A stretch of 8,151 bases of DNA from Spirochaetales bacterium (lineage in GTDB: Bacteria; Spirochaetota; Spirochaetia; DTKZ01), in the NCBI GenBank assembly GCA_031280945.1, contig JAITGB010000003.1, positions 1-8,151 of the forward strand, read 5' to 3'. The notes under the pieces are model-generated. The model saw only the letters and a program-made list of their open reading frames with translations. It did no database searches and was not told the DNA's origin. A program made the translations under genes and the position numbers. This document shows positions 1 to 5,688 of this stretch, one piece after another. The first letter of the stretch is position 1. Every line of letters starts with the position of its first letter.

Positions 1-1
1 G

Positions 2-91
2 ATTGACGGAAAAAAGCGCGTTGTTATTACAAAAGATGTTGTTGCAAAAATTGAGCGTCCGGAGATACAGTTAATCAAGAAGTCGGCATGA
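2..91 (+). CDS. C-terminal tail of an unknown protein (5' part outside window)
   Basis: The frame starting at base 2 stays open for 29 codons and ends in TGA at 89-91, sharing four bases (ATGA) with the lon start codon. The visible peptide is basic and hydrophilic, beginning IDGKKRVVITKD and ending in IQLIKKSA. The other two forward frames here are closed, the first by a stop at its second codon and the third by TAA at 72-74. The ATGA overlap suggests translational coupling and one transcript with lon, which has no promoter visible in the window. I do not recognise the protein from this fragment and assign no function. Confidence 0.55.
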   Translation: MDGKKRVVITKDVVAKIERPEIQLIKKSA

Positions 92-2757
92 AACTTTTTG
101 ATAGGACTCTAGGAAAAACTTCTCTTTCTGTTCTGCCGGTTATTCCCCTGCGGGACGTTGTTGTGTTTCCCGGCATGGTTGTTCCTGTTTTCGCTTCGCG
201 GCGGCAAATTCTGGATGCCGCACAGTCGGCTATGGCCATAGACAAGATGGTTTTTCTTGCGAGCCAGAAAACCCTTTCGGAGGAACCTTCCGGGGAGGAG
301 CTTTTCACTGTGGGCTGCACGGCCCAGATTCTGCAAATGATGAGGCTTCCCGACCAAAATGTGCGTATTCTTATTGAGGGCAGAGAGCGGGCCTGTATCG
401 CGTCCTTTGACCAGAGAGAGCCTTTTCTGTACGCGGGGGTAAAAACCCTTCGTGTGGACGATGAGCTTTCGCCTTTTACCCTGTCCCTTATGCGTACGGT
501 GGAGAACGCTTTCAAGACGTACGCGGGCCTTAACCGGAAGATTCCGCAGGAGGTTCTCCTCAGCGTAGAGAGAACCGCGGAAAATCCGAACAGGCTCATT
601 GACCTTATCTGCGGGCACGTTCCTTTTAAATTTGAGAAAAAACTTGAGCTTCTTGCCCTTGAGGATACGGTGGGCCGCCTTAATCTCCTTGCGGAGAGCC
701 TTTTTGCGGAAATTGAGGTTCTGGAACTCCAGCAGAAGATTTCCCTCAAGGTAAAAAAACGCATGGAGAAGACCCAGAAAAATTATTTTCTCAACGAGCA
801 GCTCAAGGAGATTAACCGCGAGCTTGGCAAGGGGGAGCCCGAAGATGCTTCGGGTCTTGCCGAGCTCAAGGAGAAACTTGCGGCGAGGGCTTTGCCGGAG
901 GAGGCTTTAGCCAAGGCAAACAGGGAAATGTCTCGCCTTGAGAAACTGCAGAGTTTTTCTCCTGAGGCGGGTATTCTGCGCGCCTATATTGAATGGCTCG
1001 CCGACCTTCCCTGGACGGAGCGCACGATAGATGTGCGCGACATAGAGAAGGCTGCGGCCATCATGGACGAGGACCACTACGGCCTGCGCAAGCCCAAGGA
1101 CAGGATTCTTGATTTTATTGCGGTGCGCCAGCTTGCAGGCAGCCTCAAGGGGCCTATCCTCTGCCTTGTGGGGCCTCCGGGGACGGGCAAAACTTCATTG
1201 GGCCGCTCTGTGGCGCGCTGTCTTGGCCGGAAGTTTGTGCGAATTTCTCTGGGAGGCGTACGCGATGAAGCGGAAATACGGGGGCACCGCAAGACGTACG
1301 TTGGAGCCCTGCCGGGAAAAATCCTCCAGTCCCTGCGGAAGGCGGGAACACAAAACCCTGTGTTTCTCTTGGACGAAATCGACAAAATGGCTTCCGATTC
1401 GCGGGGAGACCCTGCTTCCGCTCTTTTGGAAGTTCTTGACCCTGAACAAAACTCCGCGTTTATGGACCACTATCTTGAGATTCCCTATGACCTTTCGGCT
1501 GTTATGTTTATTACAACGGCCAACTCTTTGCATAATATCCCCTACCCTCTCAGGGACAGAATGGAAGTTATTGAGATTCCGGGGTATACGGAATACGAGA
1601 AACTGAAAATCGCGGAGGGTTTTCTCCTGCCCAAGCAAATCGCGGAGAACGGGCTCACCTGGGCGAAAATCAATTTCAGAAAAGACGCTCTTCGGGAAAT
1701 TATCCACAGGTACACTCTGGAGTCGGGCGTACGCGGCCTTGAGCGGGAGATTGCCCAGGTGAGCCGCAAAATAGCGCGGGAGGCTGTGCGCCGAGGCGGG
1801 GGGCCCACATCCTCTTCGGCTTTACCCGCGGCATCGGGTGAGGCCGGCGAAGCCCTGCCCGCGACAGCTTTGGGGGAGAGGTTTTCCCCCCTGAGGGCGA
1901 ACATTCCCCTGGGTGAGGCTGATTCTGAAAACCGGGGGACAGCCGAAGCTCTCGCTGAAAATGAGGAGGCCCCGCTCTCCGGTGAGTACAGCGCGGACGG
2001 GGAGGGCGGCGGGCTCTGTCGGGAAGATGCTCTCCCGGAGGAAAACGCTCTGGACGCGGGAGCTTCCCTGCGGGGTGAAGGCCCCATGCGGGAGGAAAAC
2101 GTTCTTCAGGATTTTTCGGTAACAGTTACGGCGCGAGGCATTGCCCGCTATTTGGGAAAGCCGCGCTTCAAAAAAAACAGGCTTTATAGCGAAACATGGA
2201 CGGGGCTTGCCTATGGTCTTGCATGGACGGAAATGGGCGGGATGCTCCTCCCTGTAGAGGCGGCTGTTTTTGAGGGAACTTCGGGCCTCATTCTTACGGG
2301 GAGCCTGGGAGATGTTATGAAGGAGAGCGCCCTCGCGGCTTTTTCGTACCTCAAATCAAACGCGGACAGATTCAAGCTGCCGCCGGATTTTTACCAGGGC
2401 AAGGATATTCATATACATGTGGCCGAAGGCGCTATACCCAAAGACGGCCCTTCGGCGGGCATTACCATGACGGCGGCCATGCTTTCGGCTCTTTCGGGCG
2501 TTACCCTGCATAGGGGTTTTGCCATGACAGGGGAGATTACTCTTTCGGGCCGCGTTCTGCCCGTGGGCGGGGTAAAGGAAAAGGTTCTTGCGGCTCACAG
2601 AAGCGGTATAGGCCGTGTTCTTCTTCCCAAAGAAAACGAGGACTCTCTTGAGGAGATTCCCAAAGAGGTTCTCTCGTCAACGGAATTTATGTTTGCCGAA
2701 ACAATCTTCGGCGCCCTGAAATGTCTTTTTCCGGCGGCGCTTTTTCGCGGAGACTAA
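88..2757 (+). CDS. lon: ATP-dependent Lon protease (endopeptidase La) with a large interdomain insert
   Basis: This cytoplasmic hexameric AAA+ serine protease unfolds and degrades damaged and some regulatory proteins. The N-terminal LON substrate-binding domain spans about residues 14-205 and opens with LPVIPLRDVVVFPGM. A long charged helix follows (about 205-250). The AAA+ module carries Walker A GPPGTGKT (362-369), Walker B FLLDEID (D429, E430), sensor-1 TTAN (476-479) and the sensor-2 region SGVRGLER. The protease domain has the Ser-Lys dyad: S789 in DGPSAG and K832 in GGVKEK, with the same 43-residue spacing as E. coli S679/K722. Residues about 568-675 are extra relative to typical Lon; E. 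coli has only about a dozen residues there. The protein is 889 aa, about 100 longer than common Lon. The start is chosen because LPVIPLRD sits at the usual distance from the N-terminus. Its ATG overlaps the preceding stop, and an AAGAAG lies upstream as a weak Shine-Dalgarno. The identity is certain. Confidence 0.97.
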   Translation: MKLFDRTLGKTSLSVLPVIPLRDVVVFPGMVVPVFASRRQILDAAQSAMAIDKMVFLASQKTLSEEPSGEELFTVGCTAQILQMMRLPDQNVRILIEGRERACIASFDQREPFLYAGVKTLRVDDELSPFTLSLMRTVENAFKTYAGLNRKIPQEVLLSVERTAENPNRLIDLICGHVPFKFEKKLELLALEDTVGRLNLLAESLFAEIEVLELQQKISLKVKKRMEKTQKNYFLNEQLKEINRELGKGEPEDASGLAELKEKLAARALPEEALAKANREMSRLEKLQSFSPEAGILRAYIEWLADLPWTERTIDVRDIEKAAAIMDEDHYGLRKPKDRILDFIAVRQLAGSLKGPILCLVGPPGTGKTSLGRSVARCLGRKFVRISLGGVRDEAEIRGHRKTYVGALPGKILQSLRKAGTQNPVFLLDEIDKMASDSRGDPASALLEVLDPEQNSAFMDHYLEIPYDLSAVMFITTANSLHNIPYPLRDRMEVIEIPGYTEYEKLKIAEGFLLPKQIAENGLTWAKINFRKDALREIIHRYTLESGVRGLEREIAQVSRKIAREAVRRGGGPTSSSALPAASGEAGEALPATALGERFSPLRANIPLGEADSENRGTAEALAENEEAPLSGEYSADGEGGGLCREDALPEENALDAGASLRGEGPMREENVLQDFSVTVTARGIARYLGKPRFKKNRLYSETWTGLAYGLAWTEMGGMLLPVEAAVFEGTSGLILTGSLGDVMKESALAAFSYLKSNADRFKLPPDFYQGKDIHIHVAEGAIPKDGPSAGITMTAAMLSALSGVTLHRGFAMTGEITLSGRVLPVGGVKEKVLAAHRSGIGRVLLPKENEDSLEEIPKEVLSSTEFMFAETIFGALKCLFPAALFRGD
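1789..2112 (+). other. Low-complexity hydrophilic insert in Lon (residues about 568-675)
   Basis: Between the last AAA+ helix (ending KIAREAV) and the start of the protease-domain linker (VTVTARGIARYLG) lie about 108 residues rich in Ala, Glu, Gly and Ser and poor in aromatics. They probably form a flexible, mostly acidic linker. The frame is continuous and conserved motifs resume in register, so this is an insertion and not a frameshift. Weak internal similarity (EDALPEENAL and MREENVL) is too slight to call a repeat. Its function is unknown. Confidence 0.75.
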
Positions 2758-2758
2758 A

Positions 2759-2805
2759 GTAAACCCTGATGAGGAAAAAGTTTACGGCCCGCCGCGGGCG
2801 GGCCG
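2759..2805. repeat. Two abutting small inverted repeats just after lon
   Basis: GTAAAC (2759-2764) pairs with GTTTAC (2780-2785). Immediately next, CGGCCCGCC (2785-2793) pairs perfectly with GGCGGGCCG (2797-2805) around the triloop GCG. Neither is followed by a T-run, so neither is a classical terminator alone. They begin a palindrome-dense tract that runs to 2968. Confidence 0.6.
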
Positions 2806-2899
2806 GGCCCTGGGCGCGCAAGGGATTGGAGGGGTTTAGTCCAACGGACCGGAGCGGCAGCGGAGCCCCGCAAAGCCCGGCCCCTTTTTAAGTTTTTTT
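2800..2899 (+). terminator. Possible multi-helix intrinsic terminator for lon
   Basis: GGGCCGGG (2800-2807) is complementary over 8 bp to CCCGGCCC (2876-2883). One base later come T-runs at 2885-2889 and 2893-2899. Between the arms, GGGG (2831-2834) can pair with CCCC (2866-2869), and GTCC/GGAC (2839-2842, 2846-2849) form a small triloop hairpin, so the whole can fold as a branched structure. Stable GC closing followed by U-runs fits intrinsic termination of the lon transcript, but the long loop is unusual. This is inference from base pairing by eye. Confidence 0.4.
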
Positions 2900-2927
2900 G
2901 CCGCAGGCAAAAAAACTTAAAAAGGGG
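2881..2927. repeat. Perfect 22-bp palindrome with GCA triloop
   Basis: Bases 2881-2902 are exactly complementary to 2906-2927, with only GCA (2903-2905) between them. The outer part is CCCC/GGGG plus A/T runs and the tip is GCC/GGC. It lies between two convergent genes and reads the same on both strands, so it could act as a bidirectional transcription barrier, RNA 3'-end protector or cruciform. The A/T-rich body makes it unlike a textbook terminator stem. It is followed on the + strand by TGCGCCC, as is the hairpin at 4651-4675 on the minus strand. Confidence 0.8.
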
Positions 2928-2941
2928 TGCGCCCATAGTGA

Positions 2942-2968
2942 TAAAAAAATATGGGCCCCGGAGGGCCC
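2942..2968 (-). terminator. Rho-independent terminator of the lipoprotein gene
   Basis: Read on the minus strand, GGGCCC (2968-2963), loop TCCG and GGGCCC (2958-2953) are followed by ATA and a run of seven T (complement of 2942-2948). The stem starts 8 nt after the lipoprotein stop codon. A compact GC stem followed by a U-run right after a stop is the classical intrinsic terminator arrangement. A weaker 7-bp pairing (2931-2937 with 2950-2956) overlaps it. Confidence 0.75.
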
Positions 2969-2976
2969 GCTGTCAT

Positions 2977-4548
2977 TTAATTTGTAACGTTTATTGTCGT
3001 TTCCCAGACTATGGCTGCGCCGCTATTGGCCGCAGGGGGAATCGAGACCCTGAAACGGAAATTTCCCGTGCCTGAGGGTTTGATTGATACGGGGTCATGG
3101 TTATTTCCCGGCGCGTAGGGGCTGGGATAGGTGGTCGTTTCCTGAAAGGTTTTTACGAATCTCGCCGTTGTGGTGCCCGGGATAATTTCGAGTTTTCTCG
3201 CGCCCAGGGCGTCCTGGGCTGTGGCCGCGGTCCAGTCCGAGCCGTACGTGTAGACTCCTGTCCAGTGGAAAGTTTCGCCCTGCCGTATGGTGTAGGAGGC
3301 TGCGTTCTTCGCGCCCGTGGGCAGGGTGATAAAGTGATAGGCCAGGCACTGCCATATATCGAGGCCCGCGATTTGCGGCTGGGGAGCGGGCGGGGAGCCG
3401 TACTCGAAGCGCGTTATTCTAAAAGGCTGTACATAATCCCGGCCAGGCGCGATGCCGTTTTTTATTCTGACAAAGGCGTCAACAAACCTGCTGCCGTTTG
3501 TATCGTGCAGGTTAGACACGTTTTCCCGCGTTGGCCACACCTGGACGACGCGGTTTGATGTGCCGCCCGGGACAAGCCCCATCCTCCACCATGAAGAGGC
3601 GGCGCTTCCGTTTATTGGATTGGCCGGCTTGTCGGAGACAATTTCAGGATACATACCGCCGGTGGTGCTTGAAATATAGACGGGCATACCGCCGGTGAGA
3701 AAACCCCAATCAACCTCAAGCTCGCCGCTTTGCAAAACAGTGGCTTCGGGAGGCATGATTGTAATCGGGCCATAATTAGGAACGGACTGCGCGCTCGCGC
3801 CCATAGCAACAGCGTCCGGTTTTGATTTGTCCTTGCCGTACAGGAGCCAGTCCCTTCCGGTTCCAAAACCCAGGCGGGCAGGAAGATTGGTTACAGCGAT
3901 AACGGGAATATAGGCGGGAAGCGGAGTGTAGTCTACGCTCACCTTAAATGTCTGAATATAGTCGCTGATAATATCCCCTCCGCGAAAGTACACGCCGTCC
4001 CTGATTTTTATTACCAGGTAGACGTATTCGCTTCCCTCTTCGGGAACATAGGGAGGCGGGGGCGGAATAAGGTGAATGGCCCGCCTCTTGCCGGATTTTC
4101 CGGACAGAGGGTCTGGCTGGAGTTCCATTCTCCAGAAATGGCCTGTTGCGGGCTCTTCGACGGACCGTATACTAGGCTCGTCCTCTATGTATTCTTCGCT
4201 GCCGGGAATAGGCCCCAGGACTTCGTCCAGCGCGCTGCAAAAACCCCATTCAATATCAAGATTGCGGAGGTCTTTCAAAACCGTGGCGTTTAATGGGTCA
4301 ATGAGAATCTTCCGGTAGTCCGTCACGTCTGCCGCGTACTGGCCTCCCGCGCGCGAAGCCTGGAGAGGCTCGGTAAACCCCAGGATAAGACTGTGCCCCG
4401 GCTGGACTACGGACGGAAGGTTCTCGACATTTTCGATGGACTTGGGAAGTTCAAAGGCTTCGGTAGGAACTTCGGGACACGCCGCTATCAAACACAGCGT
4501 TAAAGCGTACGCTGTCAAAAGAATGACAACCGACAGCTTTTCTTTCAT
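2977..4548 (-). CDS. Putative lipoprotein with two internal repeats, unknown function
   Basis: The 523-aa protein starts with a lipoprotein signal peptide: a basic KEK, a hydrophobic stretch and the lipobox IAAC with the acylated Cys at residue 24. It should be exported and membrane-anchored, facing the periplasm or the surface. The mature part is rich in beta-prone stretches, Pro, Gly and Trp. Two diverged repeats are visible at about residues 82-207 and 262-383. Each has ATVL, an (I/V)(E/D)WGF motif, an (F/W)WRM motif, a conserved (V/I)(K/R)I(R/K)(D/N)G segment and an aromatic end (VDY or FEY). A third region (about 390-523) differs. The start at 4548 is preferred over the longer frame opening at 4671 because AGGAGG sits 6 nt upstream, a promoter lies just beyond, and the signal peptide begins exactly there. 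I do not recognise the family. A single promoter and terminator suggest a one-gene transcript. Confidence 0.85.
   Translation of the reverse strand: MKEKLSVVILLTAYALTLCLIAACPEVPTEAFELPKSIENVENLPSVVQPGHSLILGFTEPLQASRAGGQYAADVTDYRKILIDPLNATVLKDLRNLDIEWGFCSALDEVLGPIPGSEEYIEDEPSIRSVEEPATGHFWRMELQPDPLSGKSGKRRAIHLIPPPPPYVPEEGSEYVYLVIKIRDGVYFRGGDIISDYIQTFKVSVDYTPLPAYIPVIAVTNLPARLGFGTGRDWLLYGKDKSKPDAVAMGASAQSVPNYGPITIMPPEATVLQSGELEVDWGFLTGGMPVYISSTTGGMYPEIVSDKPANPINGSAASSWWRMGLVPGGTSNRVVQVWPTRENVSNLHDTNGSRFVDAFVRIKNGIAPGRDYVQPFRITRFEYGSPPAPQPQIAGLDIWQCLAYHFITLPTGAKNAASYTIRQGETFHWTGVYTYGSDWTAATAQDALGARKLEIIPGTTTARFVKTFQETTTYPSPYAPGNNHDPVSIKPSGTGNFRFRVSIPPAANSGAAIVWETTINVTN
3400..3765 (-). repeat. Lipoprotein internal repeat, copy 2 (residues about 262-383)
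   Basis: It aligns by eye with copy 1 at ATVL, VDWGF, WWRMGL, VRIKNG, YVQPFRI and the closing FEY. It is likely an ancient intragenic duplication, since the DNA is no longer obviously repeated. Confidence 0.65.
3928..4305 (-). repeat. Lipoprotein internal repeat, copy 1 (residues about 82-207)
   Basis: Landmarks are ATVL, IEWGF, FWRMEL, a proline run (PPPPP), VIKIRDG, YIQTFKV and a closing VDY, in the same order as copy 2. The proline run is absent from copy 2. Confidence 0.65.
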
Positions 4549-4554
4549 ACCAAA

Positions 4555-4560
4555 CCTCCT
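4555..4560 (-). promoter_or_regulatory. Ribosome binding site of the lipoprotein gene
   Basis: The minus strand reads AGGAGG, then six bases, then ATG (4548-4546). This perfect Shine-Dalgarno decides the start. The in-frame ATG at 4671 has nothing comparable and lies upstream of the promoter. Confidence 0.9.
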
Positions 4561-4582
4561 CAAGGCCAGAACAAGCGATTTC

Positions 4583-4611
4583 ACTGTAGCATATTGAGTG
4601 TTACAAGTCAA
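4583..4611 (-). promoter_or_regulatory. Sigma-70-type promoter of the lipoprotein gene
   Basis: On the minus strand, -35 TTGACT (4611-4606) and -10 TACAGT (4588-4583) are separated by exactly 17 bases. A TGC directly before the -10 gives an extended -10 element. Transcription would begin near 4576, leaving a leader of roughly 28 nt containing the Shine-Dalgarno. Confidence 0.7.
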
Positions 4612-4650
4612 GAAGCTGTTCTGTATGAGTAATTTCAGAATTCGGGCGCA

Positions 4651-4675
4651 TTTTTTGCGGCCTTGCCGCAAAAAA
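4651..4675. repeat. 11-bp palindrome with CTT triloop, T-run and A-run arms
   Basis: TTTTTTGCGGC (4651-4661) is exactly complementary to GCCGCAAAAAA (4665-4675). On the minus strand it follows directly on the TGAGGG closing arm of the 4676-4776 element, so its first T6 can serve as the U-run of an intrinsic terminator for the ecfT transcript. It is followed on that strand by TGCGCCC, the same heptamer that follows the palindrome after lon. Confidence 0.7.
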
Positions 4676-4776
4676 CCCTCAGCCCGATAAAACGCGGCTT
4701 TCAGCTATACGCAAAATCATGCTAAGTGCGTCATACCAGCAATGCGTGGCTGTGGCCCTAATCGCGTTTTTGAGGG
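4670..4776 (-). terminator. 101-nt nested inverted repeat ending in a T-run; candidate ecfT terminator or small RNA
   Basis: Pairings in + strand coordinates are CCCTCA 4676-4681 with TGAGGG 4771-4776; AAAACGCG 4689-4696 with CGCGTTTT 4763-4770; CAGC 4702-4705 with GCTG 4749-4752; ACGCA 4709-4713 with TGCGT 4743-4747; and TGCT 4720-4723 with AGCA 4738-4741. All are nested in register, so the sequence can fold as one long interrupted hairpin. On the minus strand, in the ecfT direction, the closing TGAGGG is followed at once by six T. This resembles an intrinsic terminator or a structured RNA with its own terminator. I do not recognise a known RNA family. Confidence 0.45.
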
Positions 4777-4799
4777 GGGCTTTTCGCTCCAATTCCTCA

Positions 4800-4816
4800 A
4801 AGCCGCTTCGCGGCTT
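4800..4816. repeat. 7-bp hairpin with TTC triloop
   Basis: AAGCCGC (4800-4806) pairs exactly with GCGGCTT (4810-4816) across TTC. It is short, but sits in a chain of hairpins that nearly all have three-base loops. Confidence 0.5.
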
Positions 4817-4846
4817 CTGCGGGATTTCCGCTTCAATCCCTTGCGC

Positions 4847-4883
4847 GGACTGGCAGCAATCCCGCAGGGATTGCTGCCAGTCC
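4847..4883. repeat. Perfect 17-bp hairpin with GCA triloop downstream of ecfT
   Basis: GGACTGGCAGCAATCCC (4847-4863) is exactly complementary to 4867-4883, separated by GCA. It begins about 50 nt after the ecfT stop. No T-run follows on either strand, so a simple intrinsic terminator is unlikely. An mRNA-stabilising 3' hairpin or a REP-like element fits better. The loop is the same GCA as in the 22-bp palindrome after lon. Confidence 0.75.
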
Positions 4884-4932
4884 TTTACGCGCCCAGGGCC
4901 CAACTCTGCGGCTGAAATCTCATTCTCCCTGT

Positions 4933-5688
4933 CTACAGCCAAAACCCCGCGGCCACAGCTCCGCCAAGAACCGTAAGCCACACAAAAATAGCCGCCGCGT
5001 CCCGAAAACCCGGGCAAAAAGGCTTCCGTCTCCGCTCTGGCTCCCAGCCCCGGATTTCAAGGGCCTCGGCAGTGCGGGAAGCTCTCCCCGCCGCTTTACG
5101 GGCAAAGGCGTTTGCAAAAAGCACTATGCCCTTTAGAGGAGCCTTAAAAAAGGAAAAACCCCTGCAGGAAAGCGCGGCGAGAATCTCCTCTGCCTCATCG
5201 AGGAGGGCGGGAATCATTCCAAAAGAGAGCCGTGCAAGAAGACCAAAATTCGCCCCGAAAAACCAGGCCGCGGCCCGCTCCAGGTCAGCCGTGGACGTTA
5301 CGGACACAAGCAGATGCCCCAAAAGAATGCACAGCCCCAGCCGCCCCGCCTCCCGCGCGCCCGCAAAAAGCCCCTCATACGTTACAGGAAGAAGCGCAAG
5401 AAAGCCTTCCCCCGCGAGCCTCTGGCCCGGCGTACCCAAAGCGCGGGACACAAAGAGAAGCGTAAGGACAATCCAAAAGGGAAGGGCGCCTTTCAGAACA
5501 GACACAAGAGGAACCCTTCCCGCAAAAAGAGCGCCGAAAACCCCTGCGGCCAAAATACCCAGAGCAGGTCCCTGGGCTGCAAAAATACAGGGCGAGGACA
5601 GGGCCGGAACGAGAATCTTGAAGCGGGGGTCAAGCCTGTGCAGAAGAGTCATTTTGGGACTGTGGTGGAAAATCAGGAGGGAAGCCAC
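4933..5688 (-). CDS. ecfT: ECF transporter transmembrane (T) component, BioN/EcfT/CbiQ family
   Basis: The 251-aa polytopic membrane protein couples ATP hydrolysis by the ECF ATPase to toppling of the substrate-binding S component. Family signs are the N-terminal LHRLDPRFKIL, hydrophobic segments near residues 25-55, 64-82, 115-130, 183-195 and 230-250, and two amphipathic cytoplasmic coupling helices. Each coupling helix normally carries an A-R-G motif. Here they read SCRG (174-177) and EIRG (211-214), so the Arg-Gly is kept and the Ala is replaced. The start is a GTG with GGAG five bases upstream. It overlaps the end of the BioY-ATPase gene by 16 nt, implying translational coupling. An internal ATG at 5652 has no Shine-Dalgarno and is less likely. 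Given its partner, it is probably BioN of a biotin transporter, though T components can be shared among S components. Confidence 0.9.
   Translation of the reverse strand: MASLLIFHHSPKMTLLHRLDPRFKILVPALSSPCIFAAQGPALGILAAGVFGALFAGRVPLVSVLKGALPFWIVLTLLFVSRALGTPGQRLAGEGFLALLPVTYEGLFAGAREAGRLGLCILLGHLLVSVTSTADLERAAAWFFGANFGLLARLSFGMIPALLDEAEEILAALSCRGFSFFKAPLKGIVLFANAFARKAAGRASRTAEALEIRGWEPERRRKPFCPGFRDAAAIFVWLTVLGGAVAAGFWL

Larger units (their letters stand above)
4612..4932. other. Intergenic region between lipoprotein promoter and ecfT, filled with hairpins
   Basis: No convincing gene was found in these roughly 320 bases. They hold hairpins at 4651-4675, 4800-4816 and 4847-4883 and a 101-nt nested inverted repeat at 4676-4776. 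Reading frames of 80-110 codons cross the region on both strands, but they run into ecfT in the wrong frame or strand and their residues follow the palindromes, so they are probably spurious. The density of inverted repeats suggests a 3'-end or RNA structural role or a short non-coding mobile repeat. Confidence 0.6.

Noticed and set aside
75..764. Minus-strand 229-codon open frame opposite the 5' part of lon
   Set aside because: Its Ser/Arg-rich composition has no recognisable motif, and it lies fully antisense to the conserved Lon N-domain.
2754..2936. Small minus-strand gene in the lon/lipoprotein gap
   Set aside because: The 60-codon frame is simply the translation of the palindromes and GC-rich tract, and it has no ribosome binding site.
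4549..4671. N-terminal extension of the lipoprotein to an ATG at 4671
   Set aside because: It would cross the promoter and the hairpin at 4651-4675 and bury the signal peptide 41 residues inside. The ATG at 4548 has a perfect Shine-Dalgarno.
4679..5017. 112-codon minus-strand frame and an 85-codon plus-strand frame (4719-4976) across the hairpin region
   Set aside because: Both run through inverted repeats and into ecfT in another frame or strand, lack ribosome sites, and show no domain pattern. They could still be repeat-encoded peptides if copies recur elsewhere.
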